Source: an uncultured Lewinella sp.
Lineage (GTDB): Bacteria; Bacteroidota; Bacteroidia; Chitinophagales; Saprospiraceae
Direction of reading: 5' to 3'
Length of the DNA stretch: 60,539 bases
Assembly: GCA_913057785.1 (NCBI GenBank)
Contig: CAJXPD010000020.1
Coordinates: 1-60,539 of the forward strand
Part shown: positions 27,510 to 37,899 of the stretch, piece by piece
Numbering within the stretch: the first letter of the stretch is position 1
Layout of the letters: every line of letters begins with the position of its first letter
Notes under the pieces: model-generated
Database searches by the model: none
What the model was told of the DNA's origin: nothing
The model's input: only the letters and a program-made list of their open reading frames with translations
Position numbers and translations under genes: made by a program

Positions 27510-28979
27510 ATGAAATCAAAATATAGACCGATACGATATAGCGAGCCTGAACAGGAAGCAGCCATTCAGATGAATCGTCGCCATTTCCTCGGAAAACTAG
27601 GTATGGGAATTGGAGGGGCAGCTTTGGCTAGTTTACTGCCGTCTTGTGGCAATGCAGCCTTCCCTTCTAGCATTCCAAAACCGCTAGCAGGTATCCTCAG
27701 CGACCCACATATTGCACCCAAGGCTAAGCGGGTGATCTATTTGTTCCAGAGTGGAAGTCCTTCACAGATGGATTTGTTTGATTATAAGCCTAAGATGCAG
27801 GAGATGCATGGACAGCAGTTACCGGATTCGGTGCGTAATGGTCAGCGCTTGACTGGGATGACTGCCTTTCAATCCTCTTTCCCACTAGCATCTTCCTATT
27901 TTAAGTTTCAACAGCATGGACAAAGCGGGGCCTGGGTCAGTGAATTGATGCCGCACACGGCTAAAATCGCGGACGAACTCTGCTTCATCAAGTCTATGCA
28001 TACGGAAGCGATCAATCACGATCCAGCTATCACCTTCTTTCAAACCGGATCTCAACAACCCGGTCGACCTAGTATGGGCGCTTGGCTGTCATATGGCCTA
28101 GGCAGTTCCAATGATAATCTACCGACCTTTATCGTCCTATTATCTCGGGGCTTAATTCGCCCACAGCCCATCTATTCAAGGCTCTGGGGCAATGGCTTTT
28201 TGGCCTCCATGCACCAGGGGGTACAATTGCGCTCCGGAAAAGATCCAGTGCTATTCATCAATAATCCTGATGGCGTTAGTGCCAGCCAACGCCGGAATGC
28301 CCTAGATCATTTAGCGAAGTTGAATGCGAAACGGCAGGCAGATTTTGGAATTGCTCAGTACGAGATGGCGTATCGTATGCAGACCTCCGTGCCGGATGTA
28401 GTAGATCTATCCAATGAACCCGATGAAGTTTTTGAGTTGTATGGAGAAGATGCTCGTCGACCAGGGACCTTTGCAGCCAATTGCCTGCTAGCCCGTCGGT
28501 TGGCAGAGCGAGATGTGAAGTTTATTCAATTGTACCATATGGGTTGGGACCATCATGTCGATCTCCCTAAGGATATAATTCCTCAATCTCGTGATACAGA
28601 CCAGGCTAGTGCGGCTTTGGTGCAAGATTTGAAGCGACGTGGACTACTGGAAGACACGCTGGTGGTTTGGGGAGGAGAGTTCGGAAGAACCATCTATAGT
28701 CAGGGCAAATTAACTCCCGATAACTATGGTCGGGATCATCACCCTCGCTGCTTTACGATTTGGATGGCAGGAGGAGGGGTGAAACCGGGCATTACCTATG
28801 GAGAGACGGATGATTTCAGTTACAATATCGTCAAAGACCCTGTCCACGTGCATGATTTCCAAGCTACCATGCTCCATCTATTGGGAATCGACCATGAGAA
28901 GCTAACCTTCAAGCATCAGGGGCGTCGTTATCGCCTGACCGATGTGCATGGGCATGTTGTTAAAGGTATCCTAGCTTAG
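27510..28979 (+). CDS. DUF1501 Tat-exported sulfatase-like protein
   Basis: A 489-residue protein of the DUF1501 family, which shares the alkaline-phosphatase/sulfatase fold. The N-terminus carries a twin-arginine signal ([20 protein letters not shown], residues 22-41). Family motifs include [39 protein letters not shown] and [15 protein letters not shown], where His and Asp/Glu are candidate metal ligands. The partner gene 27 bases upstream encodes the PSCyt1/DUF1553 lipoprotein, and the two families nearly always occur as a pair. Activity of the family has not been established, so sulfatase-like refers to fold only. The stop codon lies two bases from the stop of the convergent VOC gene. Confidence 0.92.
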   Translation: MKSKYRPIRYSEPEQEAAIQMNRRHFLGKLGMGIGGAALASLLPSCGNAAFPSSIPKPLAGILSDPHIAPKAKRVIYLFQSGSPSQMDLFDYKPKMQEMHGQQLPDSVRNGQRLTGMTAFQSSFPLASSYFKFQQHGQSGAWVSELMPHTAKIADELCFIKSMHTEAINHDPAITFFQTGSQQPGRPSMGAWLSYGLGSSNDNLPTFIVLLSRGLIRPQPIYSRLWGNGFLASMHQGVQLRSGKDPVLFINNPDGVSASQRRNALDHLAKLNAKRQADFGIAQYEMAYRMQTSVPDVVDLSNEPDEVFELYGEDARRPGTFAANCLLARRLAERDVKFIQLYHMGWDHHVDLPKDIIPQSRDTDQASAALVQDLKRRGLLEDTLVVWGGEFGRTIYSQGKLTPDNYGRDHHPRCFTIWMAGGGVKPGITYGETDDFSYNIVKDPVHVHDFQATMLHLLGIDHEKLTFKHQGRRYRLTDVHGHVVKGILA

Positions 28980-28981
28980 GA

Positions 28982-30340
28982 CTATTGAAGGTATTCTAAT
29001 AGCCGTTGATTGGACTCATGGGGTAGAAAAAGATTGAATTCTAAGAAGTAGCCTTCTGGGTCATAACCGACGAAGGAGCGGTATTTGGATTCCAATCCAA
29101 CGGACATATGTTTGGAATGAAGGGGGAAGTTTTGGCTTTCCTCTACATACTTATACCAGCCTTCTACATCATCAAGAAAGAAGGACACATTCACGGCTTT
29201 ATCATCGGTAAAGGAATGCATCCCACGTCTTTCATCCACCAAACCAAGGAATCCTGTCGGGGAAGCCTGATAGATCTTGGTCCAGCCTTGATCAGCTACC
29301 AGACTAAAGCCGATGGTTTCTTCGTAGAAATTTTGCATTTGTAATAGATCCTTGTAGTAGAGCCAGGTAATACTACCATTGAAACCCAAGCCAGGAGGAA
29401 CCTTGCTGCTTTCCTGTACCGGGAAAACGGTTTTAGCTTGCTCCAGGATGGGTATGAATTTCTCATTTTCTGGATGCTGCTTAAAGGTCTCAAATTCTAG
29501 GAGGTACCCTTCTGGATCAATCGCTACGAAACCATCGTGCGCATTACCTTCTTTCGGCTTGTACTCATACTTAATGGGAATGTCTTGCGTCTGTAGATAG
29601 GTATACCATCCAGAAAGTTGGTTGGTGAGCAATGCTAGCGCAACAGTTTTTGGTTCTTTTTCATTATGCATGCCTACCGAAGCATCTACCAAGGTGAGAT
29701 ACGAGGCGGAAGCAATCCGTAAGATCTTCGCCACTTCATAGTCTGCCACAATCTCCAAGCCTAAGGTATTAGCGTAGAAGTCACTAGCTGTTTCCAGGTC
29801 TTTGTAATAAAAGAATACATTACTGGCCTTGATGCCAAAATCCTGCATGGTTCGAAAATCCGTATTGCCCGTTAGTAGTTCATTGATGCGGGAAGGCGGG
29901 TAGCTCAGCAGTCTGCCGAAGCGACGGGCAACCTTCCTCCTTTCAGCGACACCATAGGTACCCTGGTCTTCCATTGCCTTTTTATCTGCCTTCAATTGTT
30001 GATAGGCGTCCAGGGTATGCCCTTTATACAGCAATAGAACCTCCTTGTCCTTGGCTACATCAGCAGGGAACAAGTCGGTTACAATCAGGTCAGGATCACG
30101 ATGCCATTGGATTCCATGTCGATCCGTAATGGCCTGTACCTGTTCCATGATTTGGTCCATTTCCTCACTATCCATGGGCTCACTGAGCGCCAAAGCTTTG
30201 GTGCCGGCACCGACTAATTCACTGAAGCCAGCGATGATTCCTAATTGATAGGAGGAGTGATCGAGTTTGTCCTTGGAATTGGACTGGCAAGATAGCAATA
30301 GCCCACTAAGGCATAGCATGAGAAAAGCTCTACGGATCAT
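28982..30340 (-). CDS. Lipoprotein with two glyoxalase/VOC domains
   Basis: Starting at 30340 gives a lipoprotein signal (MIRRAFLMLCLSGLLLSC), preferred over a longer frame to 30433 with no signal. About 150 residues of helical sequence of unknown type come first (LGIIAGFSELVGAGTKALAL). Two VOC units follow: one from VFFYYKDLETASDFYANTLGL to the end of DPEGYLLEFETF, and one from TWLYYKDLLQMQNFYEETIGF to YDPEGYFLEFNLF. Each ends with the metal-ligand glutamate position of the fold (LEFE, LEFN). The two units together would make one active site. Glyoxalase, dioxygenase or binding functions are all possible. It is convergent with DUF1501. Confidence 0.78.
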   Translation of the reverse strand: MIRRAFLMLCLSGLLLSCQSNSKDKLDHSSYQLGIIAGFSELVGAGTKALALSEPMDSEEMDQIMEQVQAITDRHGIQWHRDPDLIVTDLFPADVAKDKEVLLLYKGHTLDAYQQLKADKKAMEDQGTYGVAERRKVARRFGRLLSYPPSRINELLTGNTDFRTMQDFGIKASNVFFYYKDLETASDFYANTLGLEIVADYEVAKILRIASASYLTLVDASVGMHNEKEPKTVALALLTNQLSGWYTYLQTQDIPIKYEYKPKEGNAHDGFVAIDPEGYLLEFETFKQHPENEKFIPILEQAKTVFPVQESSKVPPGLGFNGSITWLYYKDLLQMQNFYEETIGFSLVADQGWTKIYQASPTGFLGLVDERRGMHSFTDDKAVNVSFFLDDVEGWYKYVEESQNFPLHSKHMSVGLESKYRSFVGYDPEGYFLEFNLFLPHESNQRLLEYLQ

Positions 30341-30455
30341 AAGGCAGTGATTAGAAAGTAAAATAGCATTGTTGAAGGGAAACTCCAACAGCATCTGCAA
30401 TAATGTCACACTACTTAAGAGCTTTTCCCACATTTTGGCAAAGCCATGCCGATTG

Positions 30456-31616
30456 CTAAGGCCTGATAATGATTAGCCTTTTGGTAGCTAAGGTTTTACC
30501 CTTATCATTGGACAGACTATAGAGGTAGGTTCCTTTTCGCAATGAAGAAATATCGACTTTTTCCGTACGGAAATTGTTGACGTTGTATTTCTCCTTCCAA
30601 ACCTCTACGCCTAGAATATTATAAATGCGCAGCGTATAATTTCCCGGTTTTAGGTTCGAAAACTCAAATCTGACATTAACGATTGCAGGATTAGGAAAAG
30701 CGTAGACGCCAGGTTTTAAGGCGTTCACATTCTGCACATTACTAATGATATCATTTCCCTTGAATTCAACTCTTACCGGATTTACTCCTTCCTGATCCAT
30801 CGTAACGATTGCGATGGGTTCCTTGGCTTCATCACTATAAAAATGATAGGATATGATCGTACTTTCTCCTAAGGCATTTTCTATCCCTAGGATAGTCTCA
30901 AGATCTACAGCCTCTAATACGATGTCCGTGATATCTTGCCAACCGAAGAAACCGACCTTCGCATCTAATCTTATATCTTGCTGAGTTGTCCGTTTTTCCC
31001 TCAATACTTCGTAAGCACCGCCAGGAATTGTCATCGTCCCCCAGGCATCAACTACATCTTCTCTTGAAAGGTTATAGCGTACGCGAAAGGAATCAGGAGT
31101 AATCGGGAGCGGGTCAGTGATCTCATTGGGTAAGTCATCTGCAGAAAAAGCGTATGAAACATTGGCTTCAGAACTATGCTCATCTTCGTATTCCAGGGGA
31201 GCCCAACGCTCTACTAAAGGTGGGCTGTACTTGGGCAAGGCTTCGACGCCCAGACCAATAGGATCGCTACCTCCAAACCCTTGCAATTCAAAGCGAGTAG
31301 TCGTCACATTGTAATAGGATTCCGCATCTTCTACTAATTCGGCCAAAAGGTCAGAACTTGGATATTCACTAAAAAAGTTGCCGCTGGAACTGTTGCGATA
31401 TATCGTTCGTCTGGAAAAGGGAGCTTGTAGCGTAGTAAAGTTCCAACTTTGGTTGGGTCCAGTACTTCCGATGTCTATCCCTGAGGGAAGATTGTCAATG
31501 GCCGTATAGGTGGTGTCTCCAACTGCTGGGAAGTAATCGTTCGAAATACTAATCTGGGCTACTAAACTCCCGCAACAGCAAATCCAAATGAAAGTCAAAA
31601 GTAAAGATTGCTTCAT
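30456..31616 (-). CDS. Secreted protein with T9SS C-terminal sorting domain
   Basis: A 386-residue protein with a signal peptide (LLLTFIWICCCGSLVAQ). The mature part is strand-rich (ISNDYFPAVGDTTYTAIDNL...) with no catalytic motif that I recognise. The last 75 residues (VYAFPNPAIVNVRFEFSNL, LRIYNILGVEVWKEKY, GTYLYSLSNDKGKTLATKRLII) are a type A T9SS sorting domain, removed on translocation. Hence it is surface-attached or released. Family members of this layout are generally annotated only as T9SS cargo. It is a single gene between the VOC lipoprotein and the broken exporter. Confidence 0.85.
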   Translation of the reverse strand: MKQSLLLTFIWICCCGSLVAQISISNDYFPAVGDTTYTAIDNLPSGIDIGSTGPNQSWNFTTLQAPFSRRTIYRNSSSGNFFSEYPSSDLLAELVEDAESYYNVTTTRFELQGFGGSDPIGLGVEALPKYSPPLVERWAPLEYEDEHSSEANVSYAFSADDLPNEITDPLPITPDSFRVRYNLSREDVVDAWGTMTIPGGAYEVLREKRTTQQDIRLDAKVGFFGWQDITDIVLEAVDLETILGIENALGESTIISYHFYSDEAKEPIAIVTMDQEGVNPVRVEFKGNDIISNVQNVNALKPGVYAFPNPAIVNVRFEFSNLKPGNYTLRIYNILGVEVWKEKYNVNNFRTEKVDISSLRKGTYLYSLSNDKGKTLATKRLIIIRP

Positions 31617-31833
31617 AGATGGCTTTTTTTAAAAGATGACTCTTAGGGCAGAATAGTTGCCTATACTTAGCAACTTAAAGAAAGGATAGGAGTAGGTAGA
31701 CACACGATCGGCTACAAAATTATGGAATTTCGGGGAAAAGGGAAAGCGAGTTCTAAACTGGCCAGACACTTTGTTGTCAGAAGCCAGACAAGAAAGATAC
31801 TGATTATGCCTTAACGTATCGACTTTATCACCT

Positions 31834-33608
31834 TTAGAAGGCCTGCAACTCAACTAGTTTATGGTACTCACCTCTGTTTTGCAATAACTCCTGATGAGAA
31901 CCTCTTTCTACGATTTTTCCATCTTTCATTACGACGATCACATCAGCATGTTGGATGGTTGATAGTCGATGGGCTATGGCGATGGAGGTACGATTTTTCA
32001 TAAGCTCTACTAATGCCCCTTGCACAAGTTTTTCGGATTCGGAGTCGAGTGCAGAGGTAGCTTCGTCAAGGATGAGGATGGGCGGATTCTTGAGAATGGC
32101 GCGGGCTATGGTTAATCTCTGCCGCTGACCGCCACTTCGGTGGCCGTGATGAAGTCGTGTGCGTTGGCAATCTTGGCCGCTCGTTCCACGTCTTCCTCCG
32201 TCACCCCTTCCAAACCAAAAACGATATTATTGTAGATCGTATCATTGAAGAGGATGGCTTCCTGTGAAACGATACCCATCATTTGACGCAAGTCTTCTAA
32301 TTTCAAACGTCGAATATCTGTGCCATCAATGAAGATGCCGCCCTCTTGCACATCATAAAATCTAGGAAGTAAGTCGACCAGTGTAGATTTACCCGCTCCG
32401 GACGGGCCTACCAAGGCGATTAATTGCCCTTTGGGAACCTCTAAATTGATTCCTTGGAGTACCGGGCCTTCTTCGTTTCTGTACTGGAAAGTGACGTCTC
32501 GATATACAATGCCTTGTTCCAGGCTTGAGATACTGCTAGCTTCCGGATGATTGGTGATCGTGTTTTCGGCATCTAGGATTACCTCTACTCGCTGCATAGC
32601 CGCAATTCCCTTTTGGATATTGTAATAGGCCTTAGAGAAAGCTTTTGCAGGTTCAATGACACTATAAAAGGCAAAGATGAAGGTCAAGAAAGTAGCCGCC
32701 TCCATATCCCCTGAGAATACCAAGCGGGAACCAAACCAAAGCAAGACCGAAACGACGAGGATACCAAGAAATTCAGATAGGGGAGAGGAGAGATCCCTTC
32801 TCCATAGGAGCCGGGTCAAGGTGTGTCGGTAGCCATCATTGTCCACGGCAAACTTGGCTTGCTGGTAGCCTTCTGCATTAAAGCCCTTGATTATCCGGAG
32901 TCCAGATAAGGCTTCCTCCACGATAGAAACCAAGGATCCCAGCTTCTCTTGTACCAAGGTGGAGGTTTTCTTCAGTGCTCGACCAATACCTCCGATTACG
33001 AAGGCCGTAAACAATAAAAGTACGAAGACAAAGATGGTCAATGTGGGGCTAACATAGATCATAAAGCTTAGAGCTCCCACGATGATCAATGGCTCTCTGA
33101 AAATGATTTGCAGCATATTCAGGATACTCATCTCTACCTCTTGTACATCTGCTGTAATCCGTGACATTAAGTCTCCTTTACGTTCCTCAGAAAAATACGA
33201 TAAGGGAAGACTCAATACTTTATCAAACAATTCCTTTCGCAAGTCACGAACAATACCATTGCGGGCCGGCGCCATAAAGAAAAGCGCCAGGTATCGAAAT
33301 ACGTTTTTACAGAAAAAGGTGATAAGGATCGCACTACAAACGAACACTAGCGCCTTTTCCTGTCCATCATTGATTATATATTGACTAAAGGTATAGTTGA
33401 ACCAATGTTGGAGATAAGTTAAGCTAAGTGGGCCCTCAGGCGGTGTGCGTACTAGTTTGGTGGCATCAAAGAGGATTTCCAAAAAAGGCTGCAATAAGGG
33501 AATGGCTACGACCGTAAAGATCGCGGTGAGAATATTACTGATTACATTACCGGCAATCAGTGATTTATAATTCCTGAGGTAAGATAATAATCGCCAGAAG
33601 CTCTTCAT
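31834..33608 (-). pseudogene. MsbA-like ABC exporter with a frame-breaking deletion
   Basis: The first frame (33608 to 32112) holds a full ABC exporter membrane domain with six helices, Walker A GPSGAGKST and the Q-loop region [17 protein letters not shown], then goes out of frame after DFITATE and stops at 32112. The rest, [13 protein letters not shown] (signature), [11 protein letters not shown] (Walker B), D-loop and IAHRLST H-loop, continues in another frame to the stop at 31834. Compared with the family, about 14-15 residues between DFI and SGGQ are missing, so roughly 43-50 bases are gone and the frame is shifted. As read, no working ATPase could be made. Members export lipid A or other lipids and are often essential, so an assembly error is as likely as a true mutation. 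The promoter motif upstream looks intact. Confidence 0.8.
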
Positions 33609-33634
33609 AAATACAACGTATAATCAAAGTGGGG

Positions 33635-33642
33635 CAAAGTTA
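33635..33642 (-). promoter_or_regulatory. Candidate -7 element of the ABC exporter gene
   Basis: On the minus strand this reads TAACTTTG, matching TAnnTTTG, 27 bases upstream of the ATG. No TTG was found at the -33 distance. Confidence 0.45.
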
Positions 33643-33840
33643 TTATAATTCTGCACCTCACCATTGCTAAGACCGTATTTCTCTGCTAAGCAACAGCTAG
33701 AAACTTGTAAAGTTGACTCTATAGCGCGCTACCTGTAAAGACATTGGCAAGGCATTGGTAGAAAAGGTCTTTGTACTGATCTATGTTTTTCTTGCATTTG
33801 GGTTTAAAGCGAGATGTTTGCTGGTACAAAAGCAGAGCTG

Positions 33841-34419
33841 ATGATGGAAAAACAAATACAACAATTAAGAAAAGAACGAGGACTTTCTCAAGAAGCGTTA
33901 GCTGACCTTGCGGGTCTGTCGATCCGGACGGTGCAACGATTGGAGGCAGGTGTATCAAAGCCAAGGGCATTTACCGTAAAGACATTAGCGGATGCACTGC
34001 AGGTAGAAGTGGAGGAGTTGACAGAGGCAGAAAGCAGAACATCGGTGGGAAGAAAGGATTATAGGCCTGTCAAATGGATGAATCTAAGTATCCTAAGTCA
34101 ATTGATACTCCCTTTTGCCAATATTATATTTCCGTTGATCATATGGAGAAAGTGGAAAAAAGAAAAACCGACACGGGAGCTGGGAGCCAGCTTGATTAGC
34201 TTTCAGATATGGTGGACACTTTTTAGCCTGCTGATCATCCTATCTGCTCCTCTGATTAGCTTGGCCATAGCCGGCCAAACTCAAGTAGGGCAATTCCCAA
34301 TGGTGGGTGCGTTATACTTCCTTTTGATCTTCGTGAATGTCGGATTGAGTTTGTTTGTGGCCTCTGATCCAGAAACTCGAGCGCCTCGCCTATACCGGCG
34401 TATTCCTGTTCTTTTCTAG
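33841..34419 (+). CDS. XRE-family regulator with DUF4870-like membrane domain
   Basis: The start at 33841 gives 192 residues. The first 65 are a helix-turn-helix of the XRE/Cro type (IQQLRKERGLSQEALADLAGLSIRTVQRLEAG, then TVKTLADALQVEVEEL). The rest has three or four hydrophobic helices (LILPFANIIFPLIIWRKW, FQIWWTLFSLLIILSAPLI, MVGALYFLLIFVNVGLSLF) resembling DUF4870. A DNA-binding domain tied to a membrane domain suggests a sensor that acts at the membrane; the signal is unknown. It is divergent from the ABC exporter gene, which it may regulate (inference). Confidence 0.82.
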   Translation: MMEKQIQQLRKERGLSQEALADLAGLSIRTVQRLEAGVSKPRAFTVKTLADALQVEVEELTEAESRTSVGRKDYRPVKWMNLSILSQLILPFANIIFPLIIWRKWKKEKPTRELGASLISFQIWWTLFSLLIILSAPLISLAIAGQTQVGQFPMVGALYFLLIFVNVGLSLFVASDPETRAPRLYRRIPVLF

Positions 34420-34568
34420 CTAGATCTCGCTAAATGTCGTAAGAATGTCGTGGCGGGAATACCTTTTTCTCGCTTATCTTGCCGCTATAAAATTTCCCGG
34501 GCCTGGGATGTATTTGCTCAAGCATTCTGTCTTGGGCAGAGCATTTTCTAATCTCTAAAATAGCTGAC

Positions 34569-36482
34569 ATGTTAATCGACATTGCGAGGCAAGGCCTCTT
34601 GCGAAGGTATTGTCCTACTTTTGTATTGTCCTTTCTTATCTATTTCGGATGTACCATAATTTTCCTGGTGTCTTCCCACTCTTGTTTGGCACAACACAAT
34701 ATTCCGCTGAGCATATATGATGAGCGAATCGATACCTTTCCCACTGTAAATGGGGAGCCGCTGTTGGTAGAAGCCGGACTACTGGGCGTATTGGAAGATC
34801 GCCAGCAAACAAAGGGTAGAAGGATTTCTATAGCTTACCGACGATTCAAAACAGAACATGCTAACCCTGGGTACCCGGTGTTTATGTTGGCTGGTGGTCC
34901 AGGTTCTTCCTGGATTGAATCTTTACATAATGATGAACGTCTGAAAGAGGTCCGGTTCTATCAGCAATTTTCGGACGTGATCGTTTTTGATCAAAGGGGA
35001 GCAGGAGAATCTATTCCCAACCTATCTTGTGAGGGGCGTAAGCGTATATCCCCTGAAGCGCCTTTTTCCTTTGATTTATTGCACCCCGCATTGACTGAAC
35101 TGACAAAACAGTGCCAGGAGAAATGGCAAACAGAAGGGGTCGACTTATCCGCCTACAATACAGATGAAAATGCTGCGGATATAGATGCACTACGACAGGC
35201 CTTAGGATATGAAAAGATGATGCTAATAGGCGGAAGTTACGGCTCACATTTAGGCCTGCATATTATGCGGCGTTTCCCAGACAGAGTCGATCGAGCTATC
35301 TTTTATGGAGTGGAAGGGCCAGACCATACCTGGGATAACCCGACTGGCCTCTGGCGCACCTTAGAGCGAATTGCTAATGCTGCTGAAGCCTCTGCTTATT
35401 ACGCAGGGAAAGTTCCAGCAGGAGGCCTATTACAGGCATTGCAGACAGTGATGGATCGTCTCGCCATACAGCCCATCCAATATGCCTTGGAACGCAAAGG
35501 GAAAAAGTTTGAGGTTCTAATCACTAAGGCACTGATACAGGCTGTAGCTACCTTTCGGGCCGGAAAGAGGAGTCAGCCAGAAGTGTGGCCAGATCTCATC
35601 CTGGCTATGTACAAGGGCGATTATCAACTCCCGGCCATGGCATCCATGGGGATGCGGTCCATTCCCGCCCCTCACGCCATGGCTAAATCCATGGATTTTG
35701 CTTCGGGAATCAGTAAGACTCGGCGAGCACAATTAGACAAAGATCCCGCTCGTGAATACTTGGGGGATATCAATTGGGATTATACGCTATTAGAAGATCA
35801 TTGGATGGTAAGAGATCTGGGCGAGCCATTTCGCTCGACGGTACAATCAGATATCCCAACCTTGCTAGTTCATGGTACTTGGGATACTTCTACTCCTTTA
35901 GAAAATGCCAAGGAAGTACTGACAGGTTTATCTCATGGACAATTGATCGAGGTAGTAGGCGGAGGCCATGGGGCACTATATAATCTCTATGAACATTGGC
36001 CTGCTATCTATCCGCTATTAGAAAAATTTGTCAAAGGAGAAACGGTTCACTTTCCAGAGCAGGTAGATCTAGGACCAGTCAGTTACCCCGCCTTGAATGA
36101 GCATGCAAACGTTAAACTTTGGGATGCAGCGATTTCTGGTGATCTGGAACTGGTAAAGCAAGCCCTGGCAGCGGGGGCCGAAATAGATGCCTTGGATACA
36201 CGTCGTAGTAAAACAGGAAGACGGGCGATGAATTGGGCGGCCTATTATAATAACACAAATGTACTGCATTTCCTGATTGAGCAAGGCGCTCAAATCAATG
36301 CAACGAATCATAGTGGGTTCACTCCTCTACATCATGCGGTTGAGCGGAATGCTAAGGAGGCAGTACAAATGCTACTGGCTGCCGGAGCGGATAAGTCAAT
36401 TAGCAACAAGCGGGGTCAATTGCCGATAGATACGGCGAAACGACTGGAGTGGGCAAGTATTATCTCTTTACTGGAGCAATAG
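34569..36482 (+). CDS. Exported alpha/beta hydrolase (proline iminopeptidase-like) fused to ankyrin repeats
   Basis: A 637-residue protein. A hydrophobic signal (VLSFLIYFGCTIIFLVSSHSC) lies after a basic N-terminus. The alpha/beta hydrolase fold has the oxyanion motif LAGGPGSS, the DQRGAGES motif, nucleophile S223 in GGSYGS, acid near residue 438 (HGTWDTSTP) and His near 466 (GGGHG). These are features of the S33/TAP family of tripeptidyl or proline iminopeptidases. From about residue 520 there are three or four ankyrin repeats (KLWDAAISGDLELVKQALAAG, NWAAYYNNTNVLHFLIEQGA, GFTPLHHAVERNAKEAVQML). The fusion is unusual; ankyrin units may anchor or regulate the enzyme. A 13-pair bidirectional terminator follows. 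Confidence 0.85.
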   Translation: MLIDIARQGLLRRYCPTFVLSFLIYFGCTIIFLVSSHSCLAQHNIPLSIYDERIDTFPTVNGEPLLVEAGLLGVLEDRQQTKGRRISIAYRRFKTEHANPGYPVFMLAGGPGSSWIESLHNDERLKEVRFYQQFSDVIVFDQRGAGESIPNLSCEGRKRISPEAPFSFDLLHPALTELTKQCQEKWQTEGVDLSAYNTDENAADIDALRQALGYEKMMLIGGSYGSHLGLHIMRRFPDRVDRAIFYGVEGPDHTWDNPTGLWRTLERIANAAEASAYYAGKVPAGGLLQALQTVMDRLAIQPIQYALERKGKKFEVLITKALIQAVATFRAGKRSQPEVWPDLILAMYKGDYQLPAMASMGMRSIPAPHAMAKSMDFASGISKTRRAQLDKDPAREYLGDINWDYTLLEDHWMVRDLGEPFRSTVQSDIPTLLVHGTWDTSTPLENAKEVLTGLSHGQLIEVVGGGHGALYNLYEHWPAIYPLLEKFVKGETVHFPEQVDLGPVSYPALNEHANVKLWDAAISGDLELVKQALAAGAEIDALDTRRSKTGRRAMNWAAYYNNTNVLHFLIEQGAQINATNHSGFTPLHHAVERNAKEAVQMLLAAGADKSISNKRGQLPIDTAKRLEWASIISLLEQ

Positions 36483-36495
36483 GAGCTAAAAACAA

Positions 36496-36524
36496 AAGCC
36501 GCAGTTTCAAAGAAACTGCGGCTT
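36496..36524. terminator. Bidirectional terminator hairpin
   Basis: AAGCCGCAGTTTC pairs perfectly over 13 bases with GAAACTGCGGCTT around an AAA loop, between the convergent hydrolase and accC genes. A- and T-rich flanks serve both directions. Confidence 0.85.
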
Positions 36525-36533
36525 AATATCTTT

Positions 36534-37883
36534 CTAAGCATCCTCATCAGATAAGTCGAAATCATTGAGGAAACCTGTATGGAAATTCCCGTCACGGAAA
36601 CTTTGATCTTTCATTAGTCGCTTATGGAAAGGGACCGTAGTCTTGACGCCTTCAATAATGAATTCATCTAGGGCTCTTTCCATTTTAGTAATACATTCCT
36701 CTCTTGTCGGAGCTCTGCAAATCAGTTTTGCAATCATCGAGTCGTAGTAAGGAGGGATGGTATACCCCGCATATACGTGCGTATCTACGCGCACGCCATG
36801 ACCTTTGGAACTGTGGAAAGACTGAATCTTACCAGGACTAGGGCGGAATCCATTGAAGGGATCCTCTGCATTGATACGGCATTCGATCGCATGAGCAGTT
36901 GGAAGATAATTTCCTCCAGTGATCATTTCTCCTGCTGCGATTTTGATCTGTTCCTTAATCAAGTCATGATCAATCACCTCCTCAGTCACCGGATGCTCTA
37001 CCTGAATACGCGTATTCATTTCCATGAAGTAGAAGTTTCGGTATTTATCTACCAAAAACTCTACCGTTCCGACACCTTCATATTTGATCGCTTCTCCAGC
37101 CAAAACAGCGGCATTACCCATTTCCTCTCTCAACTCAGGAGTCATGAAAGGGGAAGGGCACTCCTCTACCAATTTCTGGTGTCGACGCTGGATGGAGCAA
37201 TCTCTTTCGGAAAGGTGAACTACTTTTCCGTTTTGATCTCCGGCAATTTGGAACTCGATGTGTCTTGGCTCTTCGATGAATTTTTCGATGTAGATTCCAT
37301 CGTTTCCGAAGGCCGCTTTGGCTTCATTTCGAGCCATGTCCCAGTTGGGCTCCAACTCCTCATCGTTCCAAACTACACGCATTCCTTTTCCACCACCACC
37401 CGCAGTTGCTTTCAGGATAACGGGAAAACCCATATCCTTGGCCACTTTTTGGGCTTGCTTGATATCTTTCACTAAGCCGTCAGAGCCAGGAATAACAGGT
37501 ACCCCTGCTTTGATCATGGTTTCTTTAGCAGTGATTTTATCCCCCATTTTCCGGATTTGATCCGGACTTGGGCCGATGAATTTGATGCCATATTCAGCGC
37601 AAACTTCAGCAAAGTCTGCATTCTCAGCAAGGAATCCATAACCAGGATGGATAGCATCAGCATTGGTGATTTCTACCGCTGCCATAATGCGTGGAATACT
37701 GAGGTATGACTCATTGGAGGAAGCGGGGCCGATGCAGACTGCTTCGTCTGCGAATCGGACGTGAAGACTTTCTCGGTCGGCTGTGGAATACACGGCTACC
37801 GATTTGATCCCCATTTCCCGGCAGGTTCTTATAATCCGTAAGGCGATTTCGCCCCGGTTAGCAATTAGTATTTTTTCAAACAT
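36534..37883 (-). CDS. accC: Acetyl-CoA carboxylase, biotin carboxylase subunit
   Basis: A 449-residue protein of exactly the length typical for AccC. It has [22 protein letters not shown] at the N-terminus, the ATP-grasp glycine loop [18 protein letters not shown]-type motif [15 protein letters not shown], catalytic [14 protein letters not shown] and the C-terminal RINAEDP. It carboxylates biotin carried on AccB, the first step of malonyl-CoA formation for fatty acid synthesis. It follows accB by 16 bases in a minus-strand group with efp and fabH. No carboxyltransferase gene (accA/accD) is in the window. Confidence 0.97.
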   Translation of the reverse strand: MFEKILIANRGEIALRIIRTCREMGIKSVAVYSTADRESLHVRFADEAVCIGPASSNESYLSIPRIMAAVEITNADAIHPGYGFLAENADFAEVCAEYGIKFIGPSPDQIRKMGDKITAKETMIKAGVPVIPGSDGLVKDIKQAQKVAKDMGFPVILKATAGGGGKGMRVVWNDEELEPNWDMARNEAKAAFGNDGIYIEKFIEEPRHIEFQIAGDQNGKVVHLSERDCSIQRRHQKLVEECPSPFMTPELREEMGNAAVLAGEAIKYEGVGTVEFLVDKYRNFYFMEMNTRIQVEHPVTEEVIDHDLIKEQIKIAAGEMITGGNYLPTAHAIECRINAEDPFNGFRPSPGKIQSFHSSKGHGVRVDTHVYAGYTIPPYYDSMIAKLICRAPTREECITKMERALDEFIIEGVKTTVPFHKRLMKDQSFRDGNFHTGFLNDFDLSDEDA

Positions 37884-37899
37884 GGGCTAGCAGGCTAGT

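Noticed and set aside
33719-33970. Minus-strand frame of 83 codons opposite the XRE gene
   Set aside because: It is the shadow of the helix-turn-helix gene and has no domain of its own.
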